Part shown: positions 42,901-53,643 of the stretch, piece after piece
How the letters are laid out: the number at the start of each line of letters is the position of its first letter
Position numbering within the stretch: the first letter of the stretch is position 1
Source of the DNA: Cristatella mucedo
Taxonomy: Eukaryota > Bryozoa > Phylactolaemata > Cristatellidae
DNA: 60,000 bases
Direction of reading: 5' to 3'
Assembly (NCBI GenBank): GCA_009760855.2
Contig: WPIO01000004.1
Coordinates: forward strand, 2,549,001 to 2,609,000
Notes under the pieces: generated by a model
The model's database searches: none
What the model saw: only the letters and a program-made list of their open reading frames with translations
Told to the model about the DNA's origin: nothing
Made by a program: the position numbers and the translations under genes

Positions 42901-44075
42901 GATAACAAGGCCGGCCTTTTATTCCACAATCGGCCTAAAATGGCGGCGTGCGATGGCTCTTCGGAAGTGAAACGGTGGCTTGCTAAATAAGCCTCACTGT
43001 GACTGCCAAGATATTTTTTAACTAGAAGGCCCACAGAAAGCAGTGGAACGCAAATCTGCCTTTTGGCAGAGACTTCCGAACGTGATAACCCTAGCGACCA
43101 ATCTGAACTATTGTACAGGGTAAGCCACAAATTAAACACATGGTGGATGGCTGTGGCTACGACTGAACTCTGGGCTACGACTGGAAATATGAGATATAGT
43201 GTAGGAAAACAGGAATTAACCATCCGATCAAGATTTCTCTGCAGCCAATATACAGTGCCTAGAAGAGGCTGAGTTCTCTGAGATCGCTATACAGATATTA
43301 TTATTACTATTAATACCGCAGCTAAATCGCATAGATATCGTGTTTCACATGCCTGGAGTTCCGCTTCACTTGAATGATGCGTAATTCGGTCGGTACTAAT
43401 TAGAGTTCGTACCCACGCAACACACGTGGGCGGAGCTTGTAGGCTGCCGAGGATTCTGTCATCTCCTGGTTTGATGGTCATTACCTGGCTACTTTTCGAA
43501 ACCTTCAACGCAGAGAAGTCTATTCAACAACGACGGACGGTTACAGACACACTCAGGGTCAGCCAAGCCGAACAGCAACTCTAGCGAGGCACCCAGAGTG
43601 CCAGCGGGCAGCCGACCGGCGCCGAAGCTTCGACTTCCGACTCGTTCAACGTCCAGAGCCCAGCACCAGCTTACTGGTATAACTTTGGCTTTTATATTGC
43701 ACAGACATACGATTGTGACAATCCCGGTTCCTAGTCTTTATAATTCAAGTACATCGAAGACTATTTCGGCAGACGCATTCGGGCTGATCTAGCCTGCCAC
43801 CGTTTCGCCGAGCCCTCCGAAACTTTAAAAACCTTCCTCAGCCGTAATCGGCGGCGGGTGGCTATCAGAGCGACGGAACGAAGCCAGGGAGACGAAATAT
43901 ACACATCGGAGAAGCCAACAGGTGGCATCTCCACCTGTTGCGTTGCCCGTCTTGAACCATGCACCTTACCTGGTCGGCATTCCGGCAGCGGGCTGGCGCT
44001 TGCCAGCGTGTCGAGCGATGAAAGCGTCGCTGCGAAAAGTAGGGCGTTAATGGTCGAGACGAGGAGCCAGATCAT
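30849..44075 (-). CDS. TNF-receptor-superfamily type I membrane protein, no death domain, 5 coding exons
   Basis: A predicted cell-surface receptor for a TNF-family ligand. Exons 43970-44075, 38905-39120, 34450-34788, 33463-33509 and 30849-30992 join in phase to 852 nt (283 residues plus TAA). Order: signal peptide (about 1-27); cysteine-rich block 33-103 with ten cysteines; heptad-like stalk 109-147; proline/charge-rich linker; transmembrane helix about 177-201; basic stop-transfer RSRR; cytoplasmic tail of about 80 residues. The spacing C-x2-C-x15-C-x2-C-x2-C-x9-C-x7-C-x-C is TNFR-like. The tail has no death domain. It has a PPEE sequence (257-260) fitting the TRAF2-type consensus, a YSTV endocytosis-type motif (248-251) and a C-terminal QSAL that could bind a PDZ domain. 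All junctions are GT/AG. I do not assign orthology; the exon model needs transcript support. Confidence 0.85.
31130..31600 (+). mobile_element. Sense L2-like LINE 3' end
   Basis: RT C-terminus (SNPLEIVPLVRA, KVWNSLLTGV), 3'UTR with CATGCTACCATTAGCCATTC, tail and ATTATTATT end. It is in the last intron of the TNFR-like gene. Confidence 0.85.
31850..31922 (+). mobile_element. SINE A tail only
   Basis: CAAGCGCCTGAATGGAGACT and TAAGGCACTATGCAAATTAA without a tRNA part. Confidence 0.6.
32225..32690 (+). mobile_element. Sense L2-like LINE endonuclease/linker fragment
   Basis: HVHGPTHIKGHTLDQIFSYN then FYNTTLADMIGEFAPL, LWFTADIKLARSTKHK and GLTVHRQAYDDYCRSYQ follow the order seen in the 50 kb copy. 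One frameshift lies between the blocks. Confidence 0.88.
32690..33090. repeat. Degenerate purine-rich GA tract
   Basis: About 400 bp very rich in GAGA, GAAAGAG and GTGAG on the plus strand, abutting an L2 fragment, in the last intron of the TNFR-like gene. It looks like a decayed GA microsatellite. Confidence 0.75.
33463..33509 (-). CDS. TNFR-like coding exon 4: short cytoplasmic exon
   Basis: 47 nt between TTTTTTTCAG and a GTACAA donor. In the phase set by exon 3 it encodes K-TGTSQKAEVSNDKEQ; another frame contains a stop. It is small, so the call rests on phase agreement with both neighbours. Confidence 0.7.
34450..34788 (-). CDS. TNFR-like coding exon 3: stalk and transmembrane helix
   Basis: 339 nt, acceptor TTTTTTTGTAG and donor GTGAGT. 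It encodes a stalk with leucine spacing (LNNLTLAILELKSRLELW), a polar linker, then MILAALILLCVIASVALFI and TAALCVRSRRLLKELLPK. The acceptor at 34789 was chosen over CAG sites at 34748 and 34755 because only it keeps the reading phase of exon 2. Confidence 0.85.
35400..36480 (+). mobile_element. Strongly decayed sense L2-like RT
   Basis: Faint RT order is visible: LGIAG, ADDAELYR, VLKTE, then DFETVSLTFRSLHFLASAYL. Many stops, in intron 2 of the TNFR-like gene. Confidence 0.65.
36520..37010 (+). mobile_element. Second non-LTR family, RT C-terminus and 3' end
   Basis: KVSHSLAPSYIAQLLHRF, then a diverged PRLWNSL-like stretch, then the shared 3' end ending GTTACAAATGGAGATACA. Confidence 0.7.
37072..37180 (-). 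mobile_element. L2-like LINE 3' tail fragment
   Basis: Terminal tail with the CGCCT/AGGGCG stem and (ATT)n end, in intron 2 of the TNFR-like gene. Confidence 0.85.
38370..38830 (-). mobile_element. Second non-LTR family, RT C-terminus and 3' end
   Basis: On the minus strand: GLAPSYLAELWNQFQPLRAL, GPRLWKSLPQFLRND and the shared 3' end. It lies just 3' of TNFR-like exon 2 in intron 2, same strand as the gene. Confidence 0.75.
38905..39120 (-). CDS. TNFR-like coding exon 2: cysteine-rich domains
   Basis: 216 nt, acceptor TTTAATAG and donor GTGAGT, phase 1-1 as usual for extracellular modules. It starts GFFFKPGQAEPCVKCEEG, continues with CRQCTTCAGGRQVTSRC and ends QCQCPEGHYEHVDGCSPNP. Nine cysteines lie in this exon; with C33 of exon 1 there are ten. 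Confidence 0.88.
39762..39868 (-). mobile_element. L2-like LINE 3' tail fragment
   Basis: Only the terminal hundred bases ending in an AT-rich (ATT)n-like run, about 135 bp from the next copy. Both lie in the same orientation. Confidence 0.85.
40003..40290 (-). mobile_element. L2-like LINE 3' end
   Basis: Same tail and 3'UTR as the 48 kb copy, truncated near 40290. It is inside intron 1 of the TNFR-like gene. Confidence 0.9.
40500..41105 (+). mobile_element. Second non-LTR family, split by a SINE A
   Basis: RT C-terminal part at 40500-40625, SINE A in reverse orientation, then the continuation with RLWNSIPSFLR-like coding and the shared 3' end finishing near 41100. Confidence 0.7.
40635..40775 (-). 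mobile_element. SINE A copy inserted in another LINE
   Basis: Reverse orientation. Tail with ATATAGCGCCCCAAGTGAAC, box B complement GGGACTCGAGCCCACGACC and head ending near CCACTGGATCAAACCC. Confidence 0.82.
43225..43318 (+). mobile_element. L2-like LINE 3' tail fragment
   Basis: CAGTGCCTAGAAGAGGCTGA then ATTATTATTACTATTA. Diverged. Confidence 0.65.
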
Positions 44076-45200
44076 GCTGGCGAGAACTTCGCTGCGCCGA
44101 CTCGAGACGCAAAGCTAGGCCGTGACGAGCCTGAGCACCTTTACTGGAACCCTTTGGGAAAAGCCCACGGGCGGGGAACCCCGGTTAGCACTATGACGTT
44201 TATTAGTGGCGTCGCCTGGTGGTGTCTCTGAGCGGCGCTAATAGTGAATGCCGGGCCTGGCGGGGGGGGGGCATTTCCCCCTCCCCGCAGCCTGTAGCAA
44301 CGGCGTTGGCTTGTTGCGAGCGAGCGGTGTTGAAACCTGATCAAATTATAGCGACGGTACATGCAGCCTACAATAGCTCGTCAACATAAGATAAGGGCGA
44401 ACGCACACTCAGCCCACGACAATAGCCTGCATGCGGTTCGATGAGGGTAACCGGAGCGGCTCACTCGCCTTTTGTTCTGCTCGCTGGCCGAGTTCGCAGG
44501 CAGCGTTCACTTGCTTAGTCAGGGCAGGGTAGCAGTGCCGGGTCGAACTCGTGCTGCAGTTAGGAAGCGGCCTCGAGTTTATCCTCCTCCTCGGTGCTTG
44601 AGCGCCAGAGGCCCTCCCGGGTCTTTCGTGTGCGCAACCGCCCTTCATCCGCACCACCTGTCGTCGGGCTGCGTCTCGAGACCGAGCAACGAGTCTGCTG
44701 GCTCCAGCGCGGAGCACTTTCAGATGCAAACCGCCCCAGTCCACGAGCACGCGAGGGATCTAGCCGTCTCCTTCCCCTCCCTTCCTCCGATACACCTTCG
44801 GCAGACTTTACGCATGCATCATTTTTGCACTGCCGAGCCACTGTTCATCCTTTCCGAGCCCTCCCGACAGCTGGCGGCGATTTGCGGTGGATAGATGTCC
44901 TCACAAAGATACCGCCCAATGCAGGGATCTGTGCCGCCGGACTGCCGAGTCATCCGCCGAGAGCCATCATCGGCCCCTCCGTCGCTCGAGAGCCCGCGGC
45001 TGCTAAGGCAGCCTGAGCCCTCGCCGGGGTCGCCGTCAAGTGTGCTCGCAGGCTGCTGAGTCACGTTCCCTCGCAGTGCGCACGGATCGTGGCCGCTGTA
45101 GGATCGACAGTGAAATTTGTCTGTGTGCTGCCGCTTCAAGCGTCTGTACGGTTGGCATTCGAGCTCTAGCGCGAAATTCAAAGGGCTTGGCAGCTGCCGG
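43560..45200. promoter_or_regulatory. GC-rich island at the 5' end of the TNFR-like gene
   Basis: It surrounds the signal-peptide exon and extends about 1.1 kb upstream. Overlapping open frames of about 90-140 residues occur on both strands, with no recognisable domain. Best read as promoter and 5'UTR; a further non-coding 5' exon is possible. Confidence 0.4.
43970..44075 (-). CDS. TNFR-like coding exon 1: signal peptide
   Basis: It starts at ATG with MIWLLVSTINALLFAATLSS, a typical signal peptide, then LDTLASASPLPECRP, and ends before a CAG/GTAAGG donor with one base carried. C33 would be the first cysteine of the ligand-binding block. Start choice: the first ATG giving a signal peptide, in a GC-rich context. 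Confidence 0.75.
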
Positions 45201-46770
45201 CTCGTAGTGAAACGTTAGCTTGCAAGATTAGCCATCTAATAATAATGTTAACGTACTTTTGTAGTGCCAGATTGTGACTTTCTACATATTTTTGTGGTTT
45301 TCCAATTTAAAGATCACCAGGAACAGGTTATGACCTAATCTTTGATTAGGCACGATAAGAAACCAAAGGAATGTAATGGTCGCTGTGCATATGCTCGAGG
45401 ATTCAGGGATAGCATTTTAGTTGTTCTATCGGCGTCTAACTGACGGTTATTTACGCTACGGCTGGTGCAGGACAAATGTTGCCCACCGTGGCTGTCCAAT
45501 GAACTGTTCCACGCCGCCGAGTAGGACCGTTAAGGTACGGGCACTATGCTTCGTTGTTCCCGCGCTTCACTGCAATCGTCCTACGTTTGGGTGTCGAAGC
45601 TGCGCTGACAAGTCGCTGGCCACGATTCAAGGCTCGGCCTTCGTCGGTGATCGTCGAGCGTCGGAAAGGGCAGGCACCGAAATGAGCTCGAGTGTTGCTT
45701 GTCGTTTAAAGGCATCGGTGCAGATGCTGCTGCATAGAGTTACTAACATTTGTCGTCATTCGCGATGAATAATTGCTGCTGACTTTTAGCACTCGCCATG
45801 ATATAGTCTCGTTGCTTGCGAGTACAATATCGTACATGCGACGAAGTTATATAACCGTCGGATAAGGTTATGCCCTGACTGCAGTATGTAGTATTTGAAA
45901 GGAGAAATTGCCGCTTGCTCAGCAAAACTTTGGAATTCAAAAAAGAAATCGCAAGAAGAAATTGAATGGACTGTTGCTCAGAGATATAATAGTTTTTAGC
46001 ACACCAAAAAACCAAATTGAACTGAATTTAGACGAAATTGGAATAAACTGTCATTCCAAAGAATTCGCAAGGCAGCAATTACAGCTAAGTGGCATGCGAT
46101 CGACGTGATTGGAATGCGTACTGAAAGAGGCTGTTAAATCGTCTAAGTATTCGTTTATATTTATAAAAATTACGCAATTTGCAGTCGTCAGAGGTATTCG
46201 TTGGGCGTCGCTGCGGCTAGCACCGTTTGAAGTGCTGCTTTGGCAGCCGGAAGCGGTAAAAGTTCTGCCCGGACGTGGAAGCCACGAGCCACGTTTGAAA
46301 CGGCTACCGTCGCTAAATCTGCATGTATTGGTGCTTTGCCTGAGAGTCAATAGCCACGAATAAAGGCACTGGCTTGATTCGGCTATTTTTCGCAATCGCG
46401 ATAGAACTAGAGATACATGAGCGCTGTGCTCGTGGCGTCAGGACATAGTCGAATAGATGCCGAAGCCGCGTCTGGTCGTCTGTTACCGTATTTTCAGTCG
46501 CGACCGCGGAATATTTTCTAACCCAGACCCCGAGCCACTCCAGTTCTAGCATTGATCATTTTTTAACCAATGAAAAAGTCACGGCAGTTTTTAATTATAT
46601 GCATAGGACAAGTAAAGAGCGATATACGCATCCCTCTATTTACAATCTAGCACCTCACCTTACAGTTATGACTGTTAGAGCGACGTTCGGCAACAACAAT
46701 ACTTCTCATCTCCTTGCAATTCAGGCCAGCAATAAACTGTCAATTCGCTAGCGTTTGCTCTCAGCCTTTC
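45200..46770. other. Unassigned intergenic sequence
   Basis: Only short open frames on both strands with no family resemblance, plus a possible remnant LINE tail at about 45240. Confidence 0.5.
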
Positions 46771-47096
46771 AGCACACCTCTGGCAGTGCAGCGTGCCCCT
46801 GCTACGATCGTACTCGCGTCTTTCGCCTCAAAAGCTCACGAGGATCGCTCGGTCGCAGCGCTGTGCCGCACGGTGCGGTGCTGCTTGCTGTTCAACGTGT
46901 TCTTTGAGGCTCGCATTCTTCGAGGCTGGCATTCGCTGCTCCTTGTCTTTGTCCTTCAAGGCCAACATGTTTAGCCTTTGTTTTGTATTCATCGCAGATA
47001 GCAGGAGCCTAATGAATAAAAACCAAAGGCTAAAAACGTTGGCCTTGAAGGACAAAGACAAGGAGCAGGGGCACGCTGCATTGCCAGAGGTGTGCT
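46771..47096. repeat. Interrupted foldback (long hairpin)
   Basis: 46936-46992 pairs with 47012-47068 around a 19-nt loop at over 90% identity. The outer stem continues with 46771-46803 against 47062-47096, but the left side has a roughly 130-nt insertion. It is MITE-like or hairpin-RNA-like. Confidence 0.88.
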
Positions 47097-47162
47097 GTGC
47101 ACTGGTGCAGCTCTCAGCTTAGCCGCGATGGGAGCCCTTGCCTTAGAGGGGGGGGGGGGGGG

Positions 47163-47394
47163 ATCGACTAGGGCGCCTAGTACAGATGCAGCTCCTGACT
47201 CACCTAGCTCAGGTTAGAATAGAGCTTTATGCAGGCGATGCGGTTAGGAGATGGAGCGACTAATGTGGTTGTCTTAGCGGGTTTGACTTGGACAGCTAGT
47301 ACAAGCCCGACTCCTGGTCTACCCGCTAAAGTTAGAATGAAGCCTGGTGCAGACGTTGCGGTCAGGATGTGCACCGACTAATATGCTGAAGTAG
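47163..47394. repeat. Two diverged direct repeats, 119-bp period
   Basis: CTAGTACA, CTCCTG, GTTAGAAT, TGCAG[GA]CG[AT]TGCGGT and CGACTAAT occur in the same order from 47177 and from 47296, directly after a 15-base G run. Confidence 0.75.
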
Positions 47395-48072
47395 AAATAG
47401 CAGCGGCGCGCGAGGTCAGGAGTTGAGAGGGGAGAGAATATAATGAGACGAGTGAGAGCTTACTCGGACAGCTTGGGTAGTCGAGCAGAGACTACGCCCC
47501 GAGAGCTCAGGGCGGCAGCTTGGGAGTCGAGGCGAGACTACGCTTCAAGAGCACGAGAGGCAAACCTACGGCGACGAACAGCTAAGTGTAACTTAGACTA
47601 CGCAGTTGTGTTCTGCCGGCTACTCAGCTGCTCGTATCTTGGGGTGCTGTAGCAACCCGCCTTCGCAATTGCTAGCGACGCGCGCATAGGTTAGTGTATT
47701 ATACGCGGGCTTCGGGAGTTCGCGAAGTTAACTCCGTCGGTCCGGTACGCGCCGCGTAAAGCGCTTGCGCCGGCGCGTAACCACTACTAACAGGCCCACA
47801 ATAAACTGTTGCTTTCGGCACCCAGTTGTGGCCGCCTGTGTTTTAACCGCACTGCAGCACTGCATCACACAGTCCACCGGTAGAGAACCGGGGGACGAAC
47901 CTCTACGCGGTTACAGCTGAAAGGCTGAGATGAAACGCTAGTCGGTGCTAATGAGCTTGCTATCGCAGATCAAGACTCGAGCTCAAGGTCATGTTCAAGA
48001 GAGCCCTAACGGCACCAATTTGGCTCTCTCTTCTCTTGGCAAACTAGGCTGCGAACGTCGACTGCTTAATCA

Positions 48073-51000
48073 TAATAATAATAATAATTCACTTGATAAA
48101 GCGACCTCAGAGAACTCAATCTCTCTCTAGGCGCTTTACATTTGCTGTAAAGTGAAATGCGATTGAATGGTAAGTAAAATCATGCTTGAAAAACAGACGA
48201 AATGAATAATATGGTTAGGGGTGACATGCACAGGGTCAGCATGCAAATGTGGTTAGTGGCAGCATGTACAGTGTCAGCACGCATAAGCACATCAAGGACG
48301 AATCACAGGGACCCACTAAATGCTGTCCTAAATAGGTGTGTTTTTAAGTTCCTTTTAAATGTGGTCAGGTCAGGGGATGTTCTGACGCAGGTCGGGAGGA
48401 AGTTCCAGGCTTTGGGAGCATATGAACTAAATGCACGGTCTCCAAATGATTTAAGGTTTGAATGAGGTATTTCCAGACTGTTGGATTCCGAAAAGCGGGC
48501 GGTACGATGCTTGGCCTGATGGGGTAGTATATCTGACAGATAGGCTGGAGCCATAGAATGAAGGTACCTAAAAGTGAGCGACAAAACCTTGAAGTCAATC
48601 CGTTGCTTGACTGGTAGCCAGTGCAGGTCGGCGAGAAGTGGAGTAATGTGGCAACTGCGACGCTCACAACAGACAAGCCTAGCTGCAGAGTTTTGCACCA
48701 GCTGCAATCGCCTGATTGCACATGCTGGTAGGCCAGTTAGCAGTAAGTTGCAGAAGTCGAGACGGGATGTCACGAATGCGTGGACCAACTTGGACGTGGT
48801 ATCTTTATCTAAGCAAGCCCGAATTTTAGCAATGTTATGAAGCTGAAAATAGGCGGATTTGACTGTGGAGCTGATATGGTCGTCTAACGAGAGGTCGCTT
48901 TGGAATATGACACCTAGATTTCGAGCTGATTTAACTGGAGATATGCTGGCCGAGCCAATTTTGAGAGTAAGCCTTTCCAATCTCTGGATCACACTGGGTT
49001 TGCCCATGACTAGTAAGTTAGTTTTATCATCGTTAAGTTTTAGAAAATGTGCTGCCATCCATGTGCGGATGTCATCAATGCATGCAGCTAGTGAGTTTAG
49101 AGAATTTGAGGTGCTCGAAGACTGGGAGGGATCAAAGCAGAGGTACAACTGAGTGTCATCCGCATAGAAGTGAAAGCCTAGATTGTGCTTGGCAATCACA
49201 TCAGCAAGAGGGAGAGTATAAACCGTGAAAAGAACCGGACGTAGCACGGAGCCCTGAGGTACTCCATATTTCAGAGGTACTTCAGATGATCTTTGTCCAT
49301 TCACGTCAATACTCTGGAGTCTCCCACTGAGATAGGACCTGAACCACTGCAGAGCAGTGCCAGTGATGCCCAGGCGAGATGAGAGGCGCTCTAGAAGAAC
49401 TTTGTGATCGATGGTATCAAAAGCTGCCGAAAGATCAAGCAAAACAAGCAGAGACACTCTACGCATGTCTGCATTCCTAAGTAGGTCGTTGTATACCCGA
49501 AGCAATGCTGACTCTGTGGAGTGATTAGCTCTAAAGCCAGACTGGAACTTACTAGCAAGGTGTGAGGTTTCGATATACGAGTTCAGCTGGTCTGCCACGA
49601 CCCGTTCGAGTGTCTTTGATAGGAATGGTAGAAGGGAAACTGGGCGTTAGTTGCTCAAGTTCTCTTGGTCAAGTGTAGTTTTCTTGAGAAGTGGCCTGAC
49701 TACAGCTTTTTTGAAAGGTGCTGGGACATGACCTGAGGCTAATGACATATTAATTATGTTAGTTATGCATGGCAGCAGCAGATCAATGCAACGTAGGAGC
49801 AGGACAGTGGGAATAGGGTCCAGAGGACTTGTTGTCTTCTTTGATTGAGATACGAACTTTAGGACTAGATCACTAGTGACCTGCTTAAATGCAGACATTG
49901 AAGTGCAGCCAGGAACCGAGGAACAGCATTGTAGTGGGGAGGTTGTCATTGCAGGGATGGATTCCCTGATCTTGTCTATCTTCTGCACAAAGAATCGAGA
50001 GAAGCGATCGGCTAGATCATCATTAGGATCATCACGTAAAGAGCTAATCTGGGAACGGTTGAGGAGATGGTTTATTGTCGACATCAGCATTTTTGGATTG
50101 TGCATCTGTGATTCAACAATGTTTTTATAAAAACTAGACTTAGCCTTTGCTAGGATAGATTGGTACGACCTACAGTAGTCTTCATATGCCTGTCGATGGA
50201 CAGTTAGTCCGGATCTTGTGTACGCTTTTTCAAGCTTTCGTTTAGTAGACTTGGCTAGTTTAATGTCTGCGGTAAACCATAGGCCGTCTGGGCGGGGGCG
50301 CACAGTACACTTTGTCAGAGGGGCAAACTCGTCTAGCGTGTCAGCTAGTGTCGTGTTGAAGCTATCTACCAATGATGGCAGATCGGAGGGAGGATTGAGC
50401 AGCAGAGGTGAAGCAGATATTCTCTCACGGACAGCATCGATGTCAAGGGTCTTGAGGTTTCGCGATTCACAGGTTATTTTAGAGGAGGATGTGGGCACAC
50501 ACTGTAGATTGAATGAGATCTGCATGTGGTCAGATAAGCATGATTTGGTTATAATTGGTGATGACAAAGTGCAGTTTTATGAGAAAATCTGGTTAAGTGT
50601 GTGACCCTTGATGTGGGTAGGGCCATGCACATGAGCCACAAGAGACAATGAGTCAGTCAATGCACGAAATTCGGCGCTGAAAGCGTCAGATAAGTTATCA
50701 AAGTGAACGTTGAAATCACCCATTACGAGGAAGGATCGATTTCTTGCACACAGAATCGAAATGAGATCGGAGAAATTTGAGATAAAGGAGGATTTGGTAC
50801 CTGGTTGGCGATCGACTACTGCCACTATCGGTAGCTTGTTTTCGGGTGAGACCAAGACAATTGATTCAAAAGACCGCTTCGAGGGTACCGCAAATGGCTT
50901 GAAGTTGAATTTCGAGCGCACGACAATAGCAACTCCACCTCCAGTTTTGATTGATCTAGGGGTGTGAAAGAACGAGAAACCAGATGGAGTTGCGTCTTTA

Positions 51001-51260
51001 ATTGTCGGACAGTTTATCGATTTCAGCCAAGTTTCAGTTAGGGCGTGCAGGTCGATACCATTTTCAGAAATAAGGTCGCTTATTACTAGAAGTTTATTGC
51101 ACATTGAGCGAGGATTTCAAAGGCAAGCGTTAAGTCTGGCCAATGGGGTTACAACAGGCTTGATGACCACTAAGTTTGAGGAATTTACAGTGACGCATGT
51201 GGGGGAGCGTGCTGAGCGGTTCGAGACAATGCTAGGAATACCGAACGAGCTGGTACTCAG
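48073..51260 (-). pseudogene. L2-like non-LTR retrotransposon, near-complete ORF with three nonsense codons
   Basis: One continuous minus-strand frame runs from about 51260 to the stop at 48303-48305. It carries an apurinic endonuclease region (ALTETWLK, MGDFNVHF, HGPTHIKGHTLNQIF, LSDHMQI) and a reverse transcriptase (FQSGFRANHST, LDLSAAFDTIDH, GVPQGSV, YADDTQLYL, HFLKLNDDKTN), then the GLAPAYLSD-type C-terminal region. In-frame stops lie at 51117-51119, 50577-50579 and 49647-49649; at 50.58 kb another copy in the window has tyrosine. The 3' end has a conserved tail and finishes in an (ATT)n run at 48073. The 5' end is not defined; it lies before the GA repeat at 51.45 kb. No ORF1 was identified. 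Confidence 0.9.
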
Positions 51261-51450
51261 CTTGCAGGTTCCGCCCAACGAGCGGCGTCTGAGCTGGCGG
51301 TTCCGGCACTGCGGCGGCTACGGGGTGCTTTTCTTTTGTTAATGCTTGCTGCCAGGCTTCGATGGTCGGCCATGAGGCACAAGGGCAGTCGGCCAATAGA
51401 CGGCCAATCCACCAGAAGGGCCGAAAAGAGAGAGACTAGATGGTGAAGGG

Positions 51451-51530
<80 letters not shown>

Positions 51531-51531
51531 G
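51451..51531. repeat. (GA)n microsatellite
   Basis: An AG/GA tract with a few GGGA interruptions, just beyond the 5' side of the long L2 copy. Confidence 0.97.
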
Positions 51532-53640
51532 TGTGTGCGCTTTGCGACACAAGCTAAGCGATTTAACCTAGGACTTCTGCACACTCTCGCTCACACGGCT
51601 GCCACGTGACCGTCAGAACCCCAGTGGCTATTTGGGAAACAGGTGGATCGCTGTGTAAAAAACGCAGGAGTCATAAGCCAGCTGGACAGGCATATAAGTT
51701 TTTAAGAACAAAACAAAAAGTTAAATTTCCGAGAAAGGAATGGATTAGATAGACGCCAGACAGATATAAACGGTGACAAACGAAGAAGAGCGGTAGTAAT
51801 ATTCGGCCAAAGGTGCTTAACCAATTGAAATGCCGAGGTGGGTGGTTTTCAAGGTTGCAGCAATCGACTTTAATCCGGCTGACTTCGTTAATAAGATAAT
51901 CGTACGACACATTAAAAGAGCTACTCTCTTTCTAGGCAATTTATACGGCACCGATCTGCCTCCCAAACCAGTGTACCAGCCGGAAGCTGAGCCGGTTGGA
52001 CGGTGGGCATGTCAACGACGTCATACGCAAAGAGCTTTTCGCATACTCACCGTCAGTCACTCATTCGCTGTAAACAGCAAGCCGCAGCATTGCTCACTCG
52101 CTGTGGGTGGGCTCGTCACCACTTCCACCATTGGGCGATCGCAAGCGTAAGCGGCAGCTGAATCGAGCTCGGTAAGTCGCGATGCTCAAGCGGGCTCGTG
52201 AAAAAAGGCAGCGACAGAAGAGAAGCGATCATGCGTTGCAGAAGTAACGTTACATTCTTGCGCGACACCTCGAAGGCAAAATATTGAGCGGCTCTGACGA
52301 TTGTGCCGAAGGCAGAGTAAGCATCCCATCTGCGCAAATAGAGAGCGTGGCGGCGAAAACGAGACTCGCAGTCAACGTGTCAGGGCGAGACGAAAGCGTT
52401 TCGACGTCAGCCAACACGTTACTTAAAATAAGGATAGCGCAACCAATTGTAAAAAGGAGAGATTACTATGGTATCGCTATCTCCAACCTGAGAATAACCG
52501 ACGAAGGTGAGACTGCAAATGAGAAGGAGAAACGGTTAGGACGCGAAAACAAAACTAATCTTTCTGGTATACCGCGGCCCACCGATGAAATTATATATAA
52601 ATATAAATATAAATAAAGATAAATAAATAAATAAATAAATAAATAAATATATATATATATATTAAAGCAGTGTGGATCTTAGTGGAGACGTATTCACGTC
52701 CGATCGGGGAAGGCTCGCAGTATTTCTGATAGTAGCGAAAGAACTGCGGCAAAGACCCCCGTCCCTGAAACTGGAAGTTACTATGGTCAAAAATACAATC
52801 GCCAGATGGGTTCCTGTAACTGCTCGCTGCAGCGAGTCCTTGTACGTTACTACCAGTTGACGACTGGGGAGGGGGCGCCTCTTTTACTCCCGAGACCTCG
52901 CCCATTTTCCTCGTCCAGTCATCGAGAGAAATCTTATTTGATTACGGAAACGCTTAAGTACTAAGATACAGATACGGGCGAGAGGCAAGTCTGGAGCCCG
53001 GACACCTGAAGCGGAACTACTTTCCCAGTTGCAGCCTCCTCGCGTCCTCCATGGACGATAGAGGATAGGCGAGGACAAGTAATATGTTAAAAACAACAGA
53101 TGAGAATACAGTGGTTGTTGAATAAGCTAATCTATAGTGCTAATCCATATTTGCTTTCTAGGCGTGTGCTGGCTGTCCTGCCTGTGCTTTTTCTTGGATA
53201 GTATTCATCTGTATTAAAATTTATCTGTATAATATTTATCAATATTCTATCTGAATGCCACCTCAAAAGTTGCTATGATGTGACCGCATCTGTGCTCCTT
53301 TTGAATCACTGAGCTCAACAAACACGCGACGCAGTTTGTGCGTGTATGTGTGTGTAACGCCGAAGGCTTGGCGGAGTAGGCGTAACCAGCCGCTTACCTA
53401 GCGGCGTAACCTACCGCCTAATGCCGTTCGATGCGCGCCTACGTGCAATAAGCAGGCCGCTACGAAACGAGCGTTTCTGGCACTGACCTACTTACCGTTA
53501 CTAAAGGGCTCTGAGTCCGCGGCGTGAATTGGAAAGCGAGACACATAGTTGGGGATTTTACTGAGCTTTATTCGCAAGCGCACAGAGTCACTTCGCGTCT
53601 AGCTCAGTTTTATCTCTACACTCCTCACATGCTCTCAACA
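51532..53640. other. Unassigned sequence with simple repeats
   Basis: Open frames of about 100 residues at 51830-52150 and 52284-52616 (plus) have no recognised domain. An ATAA/AT simple repeat lies at about 52590-52662. Confidence 0.5.
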
Positions 53641-53643
53641 GCA

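Noticed and set aside
44472-45016. Overlapping 140-codon plus-strand frames
   Set aside because: The GC-rich island gives open frames on both strands at once, with no domain, splice pattern or conserved block.
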